From assembly GCA_003439945.1 (NCBI GenBank), contig QVRM01006615.1, forward strand, positions 248,001 through 312,000: DNA of 64,000 nucleotides, given 5' to 3'. Numbering within the stretch: the stretch's first letter is position 1; each line of letters opens with the position of its first letter. The stretch comes from Dermanyssus gallinae (lineage: Eukaryota > Arthropoda > Arachnida > Mesostigmata > Dermanyssidae). The notes below the pieces were generated by a model that had not been told where the DNA came from, ran no database searches, and was given only the letters and a program-made list of their open reading frames with translations. Both the position numbers and the translations under genes were made by a program. Positions 42,772 to 53,769 of this stretch are shown here, piece after piece.

Positions 42772-43970
42772 GGGGGATGAAGACGTCGGTCTTGCTCACC
42801 GGTCGGATCGCAGTCGCCCTGATGAGCGCTCCGTTGGCAGACAAGAGCATCAAGATAGTTGATCATGCTCGCTAACATGGGGCTTATCTGGACAAAGAAC
42901 TCAGGGGTGAACACGCTAAGATTGCCGCGACAAAACCAATGAAAGCAGCACACTATCTATCGTAGATCTTATCAGACAGTCGGTGGCCGGACGACAGCCC
43001 CCTCCAGTTGTTTAGTCTAGTTTATCTCGGCAACGCCCACAGAGAGAACCAAAAACCTAGCGGCGCTAAGGATCATCCAAACTTAGCGTACGGTAAGTAG
43101 CTGTCCTCTTGTCGTTAAGGAACGGCGCAGACTATGGCAAGGGAAGCAGAATGCCCAAAAAAGCAGAGCGAGAAGCAATTCTTCCGGAAGGGCAACGAAA
43201 ATGGACAGAATTGCGGAGAGAAGGGCCCGGCGCCAAGGTTAAGGACATTGGCTTTGAAAAAAAGTAACGTATCGCTGGCAGTGAAACGGCGACCCAAATA
43301 GAAGAAATCCTCCTCCAAACATGGCGAGAAAAGCATGACGGATTTCGTTTACCTAATTTGCAAAACGACCAGCGGGCGGATAGTTGGAATCAATCTGCAA
43401 ACAAAATCCTCGAGGAACAGGCTTGCCGCCCGAATATGTCTGCAAGAGTTCTCTATCATGAAAGACTTTGGAAGAGAGTTCAGAGATGCAAAACGGAACA
43501 GTTCTGGCCTAGTGGAAACCCTCTCCGCCAGGTGAGCCCGGCTAATTGCTGTAATTGGCACCCAGGTGCTGCTCCTGTCTACCCATAGTACTATTAGCCC
43601 AAAGCCTGGGAGGCCTGGAGCGAAGCTTAGGAGAGGCTGCTTTGCGGTGGTTTTTAGCCAATCGAAAACCTGCCGTGTTCCTCGGTAACGCCGGAAGCCT
43701 TGCGGTGAGCACGACACTGTTTGGTCCTCATTTATAGGTGGTGTCCGTTTATGCGTAACGTATTTCTCTCCTCTTAAAAAACTATCAGCGCCTATGCCTA
43801 GTCTGTAACAGAACAAAAAAACTCGCGTACGTCCTCCGCTTTACCACTACGGGCGAATTCGATTTTGGTAAGGGATTATTGTCGGGCGTATGGTGACCTA
43901 TCTGCTTGTCCTGCGCATCGTTGTTCGCAGCGCTGAGAATAGGGTAAGTACTGTGCAAGTACTATTTTTA
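42772..43970. other. Unassigned coding-like but interrupted sequence
   Basis: Frames on both strands are open for 60-155 codons at different places. None gives a recognisable motif. The longest (43816-43349, minus) has no domain. Confidence 0.25.
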
Positions 43971-44389
43971 TTTCATTTATTTAAAATGCACCCTGTTTGG
44001 GTATGAAAATACGAACATGATATATATAACAAACATGGTAAAAATGAATTATAAGCATTCTCGCTGAAGCTGTGAAAGCGACACGGATTCCGTACAATCA
44101 GGTAGGTGGTATAGGGGACATGGACCGCCACAACGACGGCAATTGCAGTCCTCCTTGGGTTCATGAAACCCAGCAGACCGGCTTAGTAGATGATGAAACT
44201 AGTAAACACTGTAGCGAGTGAGGTGACGACATGGCCGGAGAGAGTTCTTCCAGGCCTGGTTAGTCATAACTGGTGATAGATAAAACTCTCTGGGAATAAG
44301 AGACACTTCTTGAGAATGCTCATGCCGAAACGTTTCCAGGGTTGGAACGTCTGTGGCAAATGAAAGCGGTCTACGAGTTCATCAATAAA

Positions 44390-44872
44390 TTATGTTGAAC
44401 CCGCGAGCATGTATACTAATCTGTTGCTCGAATTTGACGGAAGGCCAAGAACTCGCTTCAAAAAAGCTGGCTTCACCATATCCAACTGCCATAACTGCGA
44501 AGTGCTAAGATGTTTCCATGTCACTTGAATGCTGTAAGCAGCTACGGATGCCACTTTGAGCGTGAATAAGGTCATGGCCGTCTGAACGGACAACTGTGTT
44601 GGGCTTCTGATACCCGCTGCCGCGATAAGCGCTTTTCTACAACGCTCAGTTACATGTTGTGAAAAAGTTGTACCACGAGATGAGAAAATGACCCCAAGAT
44701 AGCAAAAGGTCTCTACAAACTGCACTTGTTCACCGTGAAATCGCAGTTTATCTGCGCGGGCTTGTTGCCCGCCACGCCGAAACTTAACAGCCTTGGTTTT
44801 TGATAAATTTACTATGAGGCCATTCTGCGAGAAATATTCATCAAGTGTGCAAAGAGCAGCCTGCAGGTCAGT
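44390..44872 (-). pseudogene. 3' part of the interrupted reverse transcriptase gene (thumb)
   Basis: The minus strand begins inside the duplicated target site and continues the RT frame: 'LDEYFSQNGLIVNLSKTKAV', 'FCYLGVIFSSRGTTFSQHVT' and 'FLKRVLGLPSNSSNRLVYML'. These are the blocks that follow the YADD box in APE-type non-LTR RTs. The frame is exactly in register with the part at 48162. A stop follows at 44390, and further conserved-looking sequence ('FIDELVDRFHLPQTFQPW') extends to about 44300. Confidence 0.85.
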
Positions 44873-47800
44873 TAAAAAGGGGAATAATAACAAGGGGGCT
44901 AAAAATAAGAAGACAACCGTTATCCCAGCAGAGGACGGAAAGGGTGATTGAAACTTAGTAGGTAGGGGCCCTTTATCCGACCAATGTTAAAGATACTTTA
45001 GGTAAACCTTAACCGCTGCAGGGCGGCGCATGACATGCTCGATGAGATAAGACGCAGAGAGTCCATAGGCCTCTGCCTGCTCTCCGAGCCAAACATAGCG
45101 AGCACCAAGCGGAAGGCAGACTGGGTATCTGACGCAGAGGCGGTTACCGCAATCTGGTGGACGGATTCCGAGAGAAACCTCGCGATTAGGGGCGGGGGGT
45201 TCTCCTGGCTGGAGATTGACCGGGTAGGGGTCATCTATAGCTGCTACTTCTCTCCCAACAGGGAGGAGGAGGAATTCGAGGAATTTCTCGAGGAACTTGC
45301 CCAGAGCGCGGGGGCACATGCAGGTAAGAGGGTAGTGATCACCGGGGATTTTAACGCAGCCAGCATAGCATGGGGTAGCCGAACCACAACTAGACGGGCC
45401 CAAACTCTACAGGAGTGGATGGCTGAAAAAAGTCTAATGGTTCTTAATGACGGAAGGGTCCCCACCTTTTCCAGAGGGAGCCAGACGGCCTTCATTGACC
45501 TAACAATGGTCAATGAGGCGGCCTTTCCACTGGTGATAGAGTGGAGGGTGATGGAGACGGAGAAGACCATGAGTGACCACAGATACATCTGTTTCACCAT
45601 CAGTACCCCCGAGGTGGCCCTCGCCCCGCCCCTAGAAAGAGATGGCAGATGCGGAAACTCGACGCCAAGATTCTAGTGGCTGAAATAGACGAGGGTTGCA
45701 AACAACTGGGAGACACGGTGGGGGATGAATATCAAATAATTAGCATACTCTCTACAGCATGCGAGAAAGCTGCTCCCTCACAACACCACGGGAGCCGCCA
45801 CCCTCCTAATTACTGGTGGAACAAAGGGATCGCAGCTGCCCGCAGGGCTTGCATTAGGCTAAATAGGATTTTCACGAGAACACGCAGCTGGTTAACGCAA
45901 AGAAAACGACGGGTGGGATTTTACGGGGATCGAGAGACCGCAAGAGCTGAATCCCAATTGACGGAGTACAAGGCTGCTCGATCGAGACTCCGAGGACTCA
46001 TCGCCAAAAGTAAAGCCCGAGCGGAGAAAGAGCTGACAGACGCGGTGGAGAGCGACGTATGGGGCCTGCCGTACCGAATAGTTATGGCCAAACTCCGGAG
46101 ACCTCCTCCGAAACTCCCCCCGGATGTGCTGCGGGAGACTTTAACCGGTCTTTTTCCGGCACAGCCGCGGAGAGAAAACGAGGAGTTCTCGGTCACCCCG
46201 GAAGACATTCCGGAGGTGACGCTGGAGGAGGTCGAACAAGCTCGGAATCGGTTGGCAACCGGTAAAGCGCCCGGCCTAGACGGAATTCCCCCAGAGGTAG
46301 CGAGGCTACTGGTCAAAAGGTGGCCTAAGGTCTTCCAAGACCTTGCCAACAAGCTTCTGAGAGAGGGGAGATTCCCGAGGCTGTGGAAAAGGGCAAGCCT
46401 GGTTCTGATCCCCAAACGCGGGAGGAAGACTTCGGCTTATTGGCCCATATGCCTCATTGACGCCATGGGTAAGCTCCTGGAGAACGTTATAGTCAAGAGA
46501 CTAAACGACGAGATTCAGGAAAAGACCGCCCTATGAGATGCCCAGTACGGTTTCCGGAAGGGCAGATCCGCATTAGGGGCTCTAAAGAAGGTTCTGAAAC
46601 GGGCGGGTGAGGAGACTATGAAGACCCCTAAAACAAGGGGATTCGTGCTTCTGATCCTCCTGGATGTCAAAAATGCCTTCAACACAATGAATTGGAAAGT
46701 AATTGTTGAGGCGATGAAGAGGAAGGGCTTTTCCCTCTACCTCCGTCGAATGATTTCATCCTACCTGGATGACAGAGGCTTGGTTGCAGGGGGGCAGGAG
46801 TACGAGGTTACTGCCGGAGTCCCACAGGGCTCGATTCTAGGACCCGTGCTCTGGAACATAGCTTACGACGGGGTGCTCGAGATCCGAGGTCTCCCGTATG
46901 GGGTGGAGACGTTGGCGTACGCCGATGACCTTGCACTCATGATAACGGCCAGGACCGAAAGAGCCCTGGAGAGCGCCGCTAATGAGGCCTTGTCAATGGT
47001 GTCCGAGTGGATGGAGTCCCATCACTTAAAACTGGCACCCGACAAGACGGAGGCGATGTACCTAACAGGCAGAAAGAGGACGACCGGCATTAACCTCGTG
47101 ATGGCGGGCCACCCGATAGAAATCAGAAAGAAGGTAAAGTACCTTGGGGTCATGCTAGACACTGGACTGACCGGATCGGCACACGTTTAGTACGTGGCCG
47201 AAAAGGCCCAAAGGGTCTCCCTGAACCTGGCGCGGATCATGCCTAGGGTCGATGGGGTGGCTGAGGTGAAAAGAAGGCTCCTGGCCTCGGTGGCCGAATC
47301 AACGGCGCTATACGCAGCCCCAGTCTGGGGGGACATGGCAATGCGGACGGCGAAAAATAGGGGGGCACTAAGGTCGACCCAACGAACGCTTGCAATCAGG
47401 GTAAGCCGGGCGTATCGAACAGTCTCGACCGAAGCTCTCCTGGTCCTAGCCAAAATGCTGCCATGGGACCTCCTAGTGGCTAAACGAAGTAAAATGTATT
47501 TAGACGAAGGTCTGGATCTCACCAGGGCCAGGAGTGCCACCATATCGGCCTGGCATGAGGAATGGGCACAGGTAAGGCCCGGTGTGACCACAGGGAGCTG
47601 GACCAAGAGTCTGATACCGGACCTCAGGGCATGGTATGACCGCCGACACGGGGAGCTTTCCTACTGGACGACTCAGGTTCTGACCGGACACGGTCAGTTC
47701 CAGAGCTACCTGTCAAGGATCAAGAAGGCCATCAGCGATATCTGCGTACTGTGCGACTCTGGAGAAACGGACAACGTAGAGCATACTGTTTACTTAGTAC

Positions 47801-48175
47801 TGAGGTTTGAGCGGGTCTCTCGGGAGAGTTGTCGAGACGAGAAGCCGAGGGAGGGGGGAGGGGGTGGGGAGCAGCCAGGCCCTCATGCTCTCGACGCACC
47901 CTCACAGGACGGATTACAAAATGGCATCCCCTATCCAACCGCAGGTAGACATGCGGGATGATAGTCAGGGATAGAGCTGATTGAAGGAGAACGGCAGAGA
48001 CGCCTCTCCCACGGCTTCGATGTAATGCCAAAGTAACACCGAGCCTGGGGGGTGGGGAGGAATCCGGGTTTAGTGGGTTTGCGAGTCTCATACTAGTCGC
48101 GCAGGCTGCTAGTGGCGCATGTGCATCATGCATTCCCGAAATCTCCCAGAACAAAAAAAAAGCCTGCAGGTCAGT
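44859..48175 (+). mobile_element. R1-like APE non-LTR retrotransposon with 14-bp target-site duplication
   Basis: The insertion body is 44873-48161 (3289 bp), ending in an A9 run. GCCTGCAGGTCAGT flanks it exactly at 44859-44872 and 48162-48175. It carries a complete-length ORF2 but no ORF1, so it is 5' truncated about 110 bp before ORF2. It lies in the opposite orientation inside the older element, which dates it as the younger of the two. Confidence 0.93.
44984..47970 (+). pseudogene. R1-like ORF2: AP endonuclease plus reverse transcriptase, inactivated
   Basis: It starts ATG at 44984, 'MLKIL', then TAG (a likely former Gln codon), 'VNLNRCRAAHDML'. Endonuclease motifs are 'LCLLSEPNIAS', 'VVITGDFNAASIAWGS' and 'TMSDHRYICF'. 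RT motifs are 'GKAPGLDGIPPEVARLL', 'FVLLILLDVKNAFNTMNW', 'AGVPQGSILGPVLWNIAYD' and 'TLAYADDLALMI'. The C-terminus has 'CVLCDSGETDNVEHTVY' (CCHC motif; the final Cys is no longer visible). VPQGSILGP.LWN.AYD is characteristic of the R1 group. Defects are TAG at 44996-44998, a frameshift near 45650, TGA at 46534-46536, TAG at 47188-47190, and degeneration after 47800. It must have been silent for some time, but it is less decayed than the other R1-like pieces here. Confidence 0.9.
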
Positions 48176-49460
48176 ACGGATTCTGCTGAATATTACCAGA
48201 TCGTCTGCGTAGAGCAGGGTCATGACCGTTGAGTGCCGCTTTTTCATGATGCGTGGCAGATCACTGAGTAACATTATGAATACCAATGAGCTGAGATTGT
48301 CGCCTTGCGGATACCTAGTTGTCTGATCAAACGTGTTATGCTCGCACAGACCATCATCGAGGATAATTTGGTTAGCCCTCAGAAGTGCGCAGAGTAGAGT
48401 GAGCACTAGTGGTCCAACTGCAGCCTGACCCAACTTCTTTAAAACAATGTCACGGGGTGCGATGTCGAAGGCAGATTTTAAATCAATAAAAACCGCGAAC
48501 AAAGGGAGTTTTTTTCCGGTTTGGTGAGATTGTGATCTGCTCAAGAAGTACTTTGCAGGCTGAGATAGTGGAACGCCCGATCCTGAAGCCATGCTGCTCA
48601 ACTGGAAGAAACCCCAGTGCTGTCAGAAAATCTGTGAGACGTCTTGTCAGTATGCTTGAGAGTAGTTTGTAGACACAGCTTATTTTTTATATCGGCCGCC
48701 ACGCGGCAGGGTCCGAAGGATCTCCTTTTCCTTTTGGAATTACCTTAAGAAGGCATTCATACCACTTGGGTGGCAGAGCGCCCTCAGAGAGGCATCTGGT
48801 AAAAAGGGACTGCCATATAGGCACGAGGAGATGTCCCTGCCGAAGGTGTTCATTCCGTACAAGATCTGGCCCGAATGCCTTGTTATTTCGTATACGAGCT
48901 AGGGCAACATTGACTTCGTCTAGACTAAACAGTTCATCAAGAGCCTCAGCGAAAAATCTCACGGGAGCTTCGAGCTCGTATGAAATAGGTATCTCGAAAG
49001 GTACAGTATCCGCGTGGGTGAAAGCTGCTTGAAAGTGGCCCAAGAGTTTTTCAGATGGGATTGGACAGCTCGTAAAGTTGTGAGGCTGACGTGTAATGAG
49101 GCGGGGTTCTTGTTGTGCTTTTAGTATGAAGTCTTGAAACTTCCGATAATGCTGTCGTGTGATTGAGTAAACAGCCGCCGCAGCTGGGTTAGGCGCTTTA
49201 TTAAGGCGCTTCCCTACGCCGGTGCGTCGTTTATTAGCACTAATCGATTTAATAGAGACCTTGAGAACCACGGGGATATGTTTCTTAATCCCCGTCAGTA
49301 AGACACGGAAAGCCGGCCCTTCATATGTCACACACTCTGGTGGGGCTGAAGTTGCAAAAATGTCGATTGTTGATAAGTCATATTTTTCATATACGTATAC
49401 TGGTTGGCAGTAGTAGTCAATGCCTGTGTTCGTACTAAGTCGAGCGTGATTCATGGCATT
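48162..49460 (-). pseudogene. 5' part of the interrupted reverse transcriptase gene
   Basis: The minus strand encodes 'NKAFGPDLVRNEHLRQG' and 'PPKWYECLLKVIPKGKGDPS' (start of the RT fold). After a stop and in another frame come 'GFLPVEQHGFRIGRSTISAC' and 'AVFIDLKSAFDIAPRD' (catalytic Asp motif A), then 'YPQGDNLSSLVFIMLLSDLP' (motif B) and 'LLYADDLVIFSR' (YADD, motif C). It breaks off at 48162 in the target-site duplication and resumes at 44872. A stop near 48687 and a frameshift in an A-run near 48510 inactivate it independently of the insertion. Confidence 0.85.
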
Positions 49461-49560
49461 ATGACTCTCAACAGCTCGTCCAAATGTCCAACACCCCAGC
49501 GGCCCATTTCCAGGGTATTGCGCTATTGGCTGTCCCAGTGGTAATACGGAAAAATACCGT

Positions 49561-49842
49561 GATGCTGTAAATTAGCCGCGACGCCTCTTCCAGTGACAAC
49601 GTATTATGATCACACCCAGGCTAAACTAAGTCAACAAATGACAGAGCGACTGACAGGCGTTTTTCACTAAACGCAGAGTCTCGCTCAGTTTCTCTACGAA
49701 CGATCCATTCTGACGTCGTTATCAACTAGAACCTGTTCGCCTTTAAGATGACAGCAAAAACGCATCTGTGGTATATGTGCACATAAAAGAAACCAAAACA
49801 AATAAGCTGCTAGGTTGTTTCTAACGACTTTCCTTATTCGTA

Positions 49843-49848
<6 letters not shown>
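49561..49848. other. No feature recognised
   Basis: Spacer between the 5' limit of the older retrotransposon and an (AT)n tract. Confidence 0.4.

Positions 49849-49916
<68 letters not shown>
49849..49916. repeat. (AT)n microsatellite
   Basis: About 68 bp of AT dinucleotides. Confidence 0.95.
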
Positions 49917-49920
<4 letters not shown>

Positions 49921-50066
49921 TCATTAACAATGGAATGTGCCTTTTCGCTTCCATACCCTATTTAGACTCTGGACATCAAGCACTACGTACCATAACTTTA
50001 AGCCAGTCCCTTGAATATGCCGATAACTTGAAGATCGATTTTTGCGCGTGGAAAATTATCTTGCTC

Positions 50067-51735
50067 ATGTAAAGCTGCAACAAACGGTCCACGGCTTAAC
50101 TCGGTAGTGTGCAAAAAATAGCGCACAACTCTCTGCAAACAAGTGTGCCATGCTGAACCACAGTAATGCCGCATACTAACTAATACGAAGCCTAGTCCGA
50201 CATCATCTCCCCAGCCATCATTGTTGGAGTCTAATTTACCTAAATTATGGCCGGTCTTAATTTCCCCCTCATCTCTTACAGATCTGCTTTTCTTCAGCAT
50301 CAGTCGACGGGGACGAATCGGAAGAGACGACGCGCAACTCTAGCATAAGGACTCAATCCTGGCACGGCACATAACCTTTCGGACCGACCGTTCTTATATT
50401 TGCGACTTTAGACTTCTAAAATTCGAGACTACATAACAGATGGTATCATCCTTGAAAGACAATCTCCTAAAGGAGGTCACATTGCCGCCAGCTAACACAT
50501 CACGTTAACGAAGCGTAATGTAACGCTTCTTACCTGGTCATTCCTGATGATCTCATAGCTTCGGCCAGGGGGCTGCAACAGAGTGATCCTTTAGCCTTCC
50601 CCTTATTTTGTCTAAGCATCAGATGTAAAGCTGCAACAAACGGTCCACGGCTTAACTCGGTAGTGTGCAAAAAATAGCGCACAACTCTCTGCAAACAAGT
50701 GTGCCATGCTGAACCACAGTAATGCCGCATACTAACTAATACGAAGCCTAGTCCGACATCATCTCCCCAGCCATCATTGTTGGAGTCTAATTTACCTAAA
50801 TTATGGCCGGTCTTAATTTCCCCCTCATCTCTTACAGATCTGCTTTTCTTCAGCATCAGTCGACGGGGACGAATCGGAAAAGACGACGCGCAACTCTAGC
50901 ATAAGGACTCAATCCTGGCACGGCACATAACCTTTCGGACCGACCGTTCTTATATTTGCGACTTTAGACTTCTAAAATTCGAGACTACATAACAGATGGT
51001 ATCATCCTTGAAAGACAATCTCCTAAAGGAGGTCACATTGCCGCCAGCTAACACATCACGTTAACGAAGCGTAATGTAACGCTTCTTACCTGGTCATTCC
51101 TGATGATCTCATAGCTTCGGCCAGGGGGCTGCAACAGAGTGATCCTTTAGCCTTCCCCTTATTTTGTCTAAGCATCAGATGTAAAGCTGCAACAAACGGT
51201 CCACGGCTTAACTCGGTAGTGTGCAAAAAATAGCGCACAACTCTCTGCAAACAAGTGTGCCATGCTGAACCACAGTAATGCCGCATACTAACTAATACGA
51301 AGCCTAGTCCGACATCATCTCCCCAGCCATCATTGTTGGAGTCTAATTTACCTAAATTATGGCCGGTCTTAATTTCCCCCTCATCTCTTACAGATCTGCT
51401 TTTCTTCAGCATCAGTCGACGGGGACGAATCGGAAGAGACGACGCGCAACTCTAGCATAAGGACTCAATCCTAGCACGGCACATAACCTTTCGGACCGAC
51501 CGTTCTTATATTTGCGACTTTAGACTTCTAAAATTCGAGACTACATAACAGATGGTATCATCCTTGAAAGACAATCTCCTAAAGGAGGTCACATTGCCGC
51601 CAGCTAACACATCACGTTAACGAAGCGTAATGTAACGCTTCTTACCTGGTCATTCCTAATGATCTCATAGCTTCGGCCAGGGGGCTGCAACAGAGTGATC
51701 CTTTAGCCTTCCCCTTATTTTGTCTAAGCATCAGA
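50067..51735. repeat. Tandem array, three copies of a 556-bp unit
   Basis: The units start at 50067, 50623 and 51179, and the array stops after exactly three periods. Only single-base differences were noted: GGAAGAG against GGAAAAG in unit 2, CCTGGCAC against CCTAGCAC in unit 3, and CCTGATG against CCTAATG in unit 3. The copies are therefore young or homogenised. On the plus strand each unit has a TACTAAC sequence and a pyrimidine-rich acceptor (CCCTCATCTCTTACAG, ending about 50280 in unit 1). A 30-codon acidic frame follows ('SSASVDGDESEETTRNSS') and ends in TAA, except for an earlier stop in unit 3. On the minus strand a 108-codon frame ends at a donor-like CAG|GTAAGA. Confidence 0.93.
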
Positions 51736-51765
51736 GAGGCTGTTGAGGGAGTCAACAGCCTCTCT
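51733..51765. repeat. Perfect 14-bp hairpin at the right edge of the tandem array
   Basis: AGAGAGGCTGTTGA (51733-51746) and its exact reverse complement (51752-51765), loop of five bases. It coincides with the last bases of the third 556-bp unit. Confidence 0.85.
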
Positions 51766-51779
51766 CTCCCGTCACCGAC

Positions 51780-52890
51780 GACGCTTGACGCGTGCTTGAT
51801 GTTCGTGAGACTGTTGGGCTTGGAACTGAGAGTTTCCCGAGAAATGTGAGATCTATGTTACAGGCGATAGTGCACAGGCACCCGGCCTTCGTAGTCTCCA
51901 GGCCTTATTGCCGGGAAGAAGGGTTACTCGCAGCAATGACCTGGAGCTTCTGGGAGTTCCTCTTCGGCCGCAAGGGCTCACACGCGCACTCTTAAAGTGG
52001 CAAAACAAGCTAAAGGACGTCGCTGACAACCTCGCTCCGCTCGGTGCTCATCGCGTCCGCTTTTTACTTCGATCTTCGTTCTCAGCTACCAGAGTCGCCT
52101 ACCATTTAACAGCGCGGTTGGACGACCTGCGTCTATTGTACGAGTTGACTGCTTGAAAACAGGCGCAACTACCAATATCGAAGGAGGGCTTGGGGACCCC
52201 GGGTCCGCTCGTCTTCGCTGGGGCTGCGATAGTCTCCGCCCTTTTTCGAGCCATGCCATTGCACTCTTAGACGAGGCCGGCATTGCTCAGTGCAATGAAC
52301 TAGGGACGTATGTATGAGAAGATAAAAACAGCTTGCAGTGGCGCTCCGGATGACCCTTTGAGCCAACGTGACTGAAGCGCATTCTTATACGACGAAGTGT
52401 ATCGCAGCTTACTTGCGGGCGCCACCGACGAGTCCGCAAAAGCTCGCTTTCGAGCAGTCGCTGCTAAGGGATCCGGAGCCTGGTTGCATGCGCCTTTCAG
52501 CGCCCCACAGGTCACCCTCTTGGACAACGAGACGAACCAATCGGGACAGGTCTTCGCCTCGGCTGTGACCATTTCTCCCCAATCAATGTAATTGTGGCCA
52601 ACCCGTTGACAAATTAGCCCATTACGAGTTATCGTAAATCCTAAGTGCCGGATAGCGTGCCAGGCATGCCGGTATTAACAACACATTCCCTGAGCGACCC
52701 AGGCGAGGCCACTCGCAATCTCCTCTAGAGGGTAAGTGACCAGTTGAACCTTGCAACCGGAGACAAAATATATGCGGGACTCCTGAGACAACGCTCCGAT
52801 CTCGATGTCCAACGTGGGAACGCAGCGTCCGTCCGGGGCACGCTTGCTGAAGTGACCCACTTTATACAATATTAAGTAATATTCCCAGTG
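51780..52890 (+). pseudogene. Decayed RLE-type retrotransposon, 3' half of ORF2
   Basis: On the plus strand, across several frames: 'ELLGVPLRPQGLTRALLKWQ' and 'RVRFLLRSSFSATRVAYHLT' (RT thumb), 'FLYDEVYRSLLAGATDES', 'GSGAWLHAPFSAPQVTLLDN' (intact copy: 'YLRALPSPQLGTMLDN'), 'CNCGQPVDKLAHYELS' (CCHC knuckle), and after a gap 'LDVQRGNAASVRGTLAEV' (C-terminal box, intact copy 'LAVCRGNAACITGS'). The restriction-like nuclease core between the last two blocks is deleted or unreadable. It belongs to the same clade as the 29-34 kb element but a different lineage. Confidence 0.8.
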
Positions 52891-52946
52891 CACACGTTTT
52901 CGGGAGACAATTGTCGCTCCACTTGCATATTTAATAAATTTCTTAG

Positions 52947-52949
<3 letters not shown>

Positions 52950-52980
<31 letters not shown>

Positions 52981-52988
52981 GTATATAA

Positions 52989-53025
<37 letters not shown>
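52950..53025. repeat. (AT)n microsatellite
   Basis: Two AT runs separated by a short AAATGTATAAATTT segment. Confidence 0.9.
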
Positions 53026-53673
53026 AGCAGTGCTTTGGCTACTTTCCAGTTTATACGAACATGTTCGCTTGAACTTAATTGTTTCTTTGGAATAAAGTTA
53101 TAATAAACGAATTATTAATCATCATAATTTTTCATTGTTTTGTCATAAACAATCTCGAAGCGTATTGCATAAAATATAATAAAATATACCTCATACCTCC
53201 TTCCTAGCCGATACCAATTTCCTCCTTCTCCCTCGATCTAAAGATGCTATACGCTTTTTCTGAAGTCTTATTAAAAGATACACCTATCCCCCGTCTGAGG
53301 GAGTGGAGGGAGTGTAAGAGCGATTCTTAAAAATACCCTTAAGGTTCTTACTAACCAAATCCTACACACAGGTCGCTCATGCTGGCATCTTATGTGCCAC
53401 ACTGCAGCCATTGTTGCGAAGTAAAGGTGCTTCAAATTCTGTGAAAAAATTATACACAAATTGCGTTCAAATCATTGTTTAGTACGAGTAAACTACAAAA
53501 ACAAATTGTATGCTTCTGCAAAGAAATTCAATACGAAGTTTAAACTACATCCGTAGTAGTTATTGTGGCCATGTTTGACAGGGCTCGTGCAACATGCGTT
53601 TGTGCTATGTTCGGTTGTAAACCGCTTGTGTTGCGTATGTCAAAAGTATTACCATTTATAAACATTTTATATT
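53026..53673. other. No feature recognised
   Basis: AT-rich spacer. Confidence 0.3.
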
Positions 53674-53769
53674 TATGTTGACATTTAGATGTATAACTAT
53701 GCTGGCATTTATATGTATAGTTATGCTGACATTTATATTTATAGTTATGCTTACAGTTATATGTATGTT
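53674..53769. repeat. Tandem repeat, 4 x 24 bp
   Basis: Units of the form TATGCTGACATTTATATGTATAGT start at 53674, 53698, 53722 and 53746, with a few substitutions per unit and no length changes. Confidence 0.85.

Larger units (their letters stand above)
43975..49560 (-). mobile_element. Older APE-type non-LTR retrotransposon, split by an inserted R1-like element
   Basis: Read on the minus strand: a short end of an upstream domain at 49560-49400, an RT N-terminal part at 49454-48687, the RT palm at 48601-48162, then, after the foreign element 48161-44873, the rest of the RT and the thumb at 44872-44390. A C-terminal CCHC-like motif 'CNCRRCGGPCPLYHLPDC' lies near 44140-44080 and an A/T-rich 3' end near 43975. 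Without the insertion about 2.3 kb remains. The 5' half (ORF1 and most of the endonuclease) is missing, typical of 5' truncation. The fragment at 3540-4260 belongs to the same clade. Confidence 0.8.

Noticed and set aside
43349..43816. 155-codon minus-strand frame
   Set aside because: No start context, no domain, no homologous block elsewhere in the window. Length alone is not enough.
45921..46415. 164-codon minus-strand frame
   Set aside because: Antisense shadow of the R1-like RT, which carries clear motifs on the plus strand.
43975..49560. Two independent minus-strand RT genes (44390-44893 and 47732-49454)
   Set aside because: They are the two halves of one gene, split by the R1-like insertion with its 14-bp target-site duplication.
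50067..51735. CRISPR or other short-spacer array
   Set aside because: The repeat unit is 556 bp with no repeat-spacer alternation, and the genome is eukaryotic.
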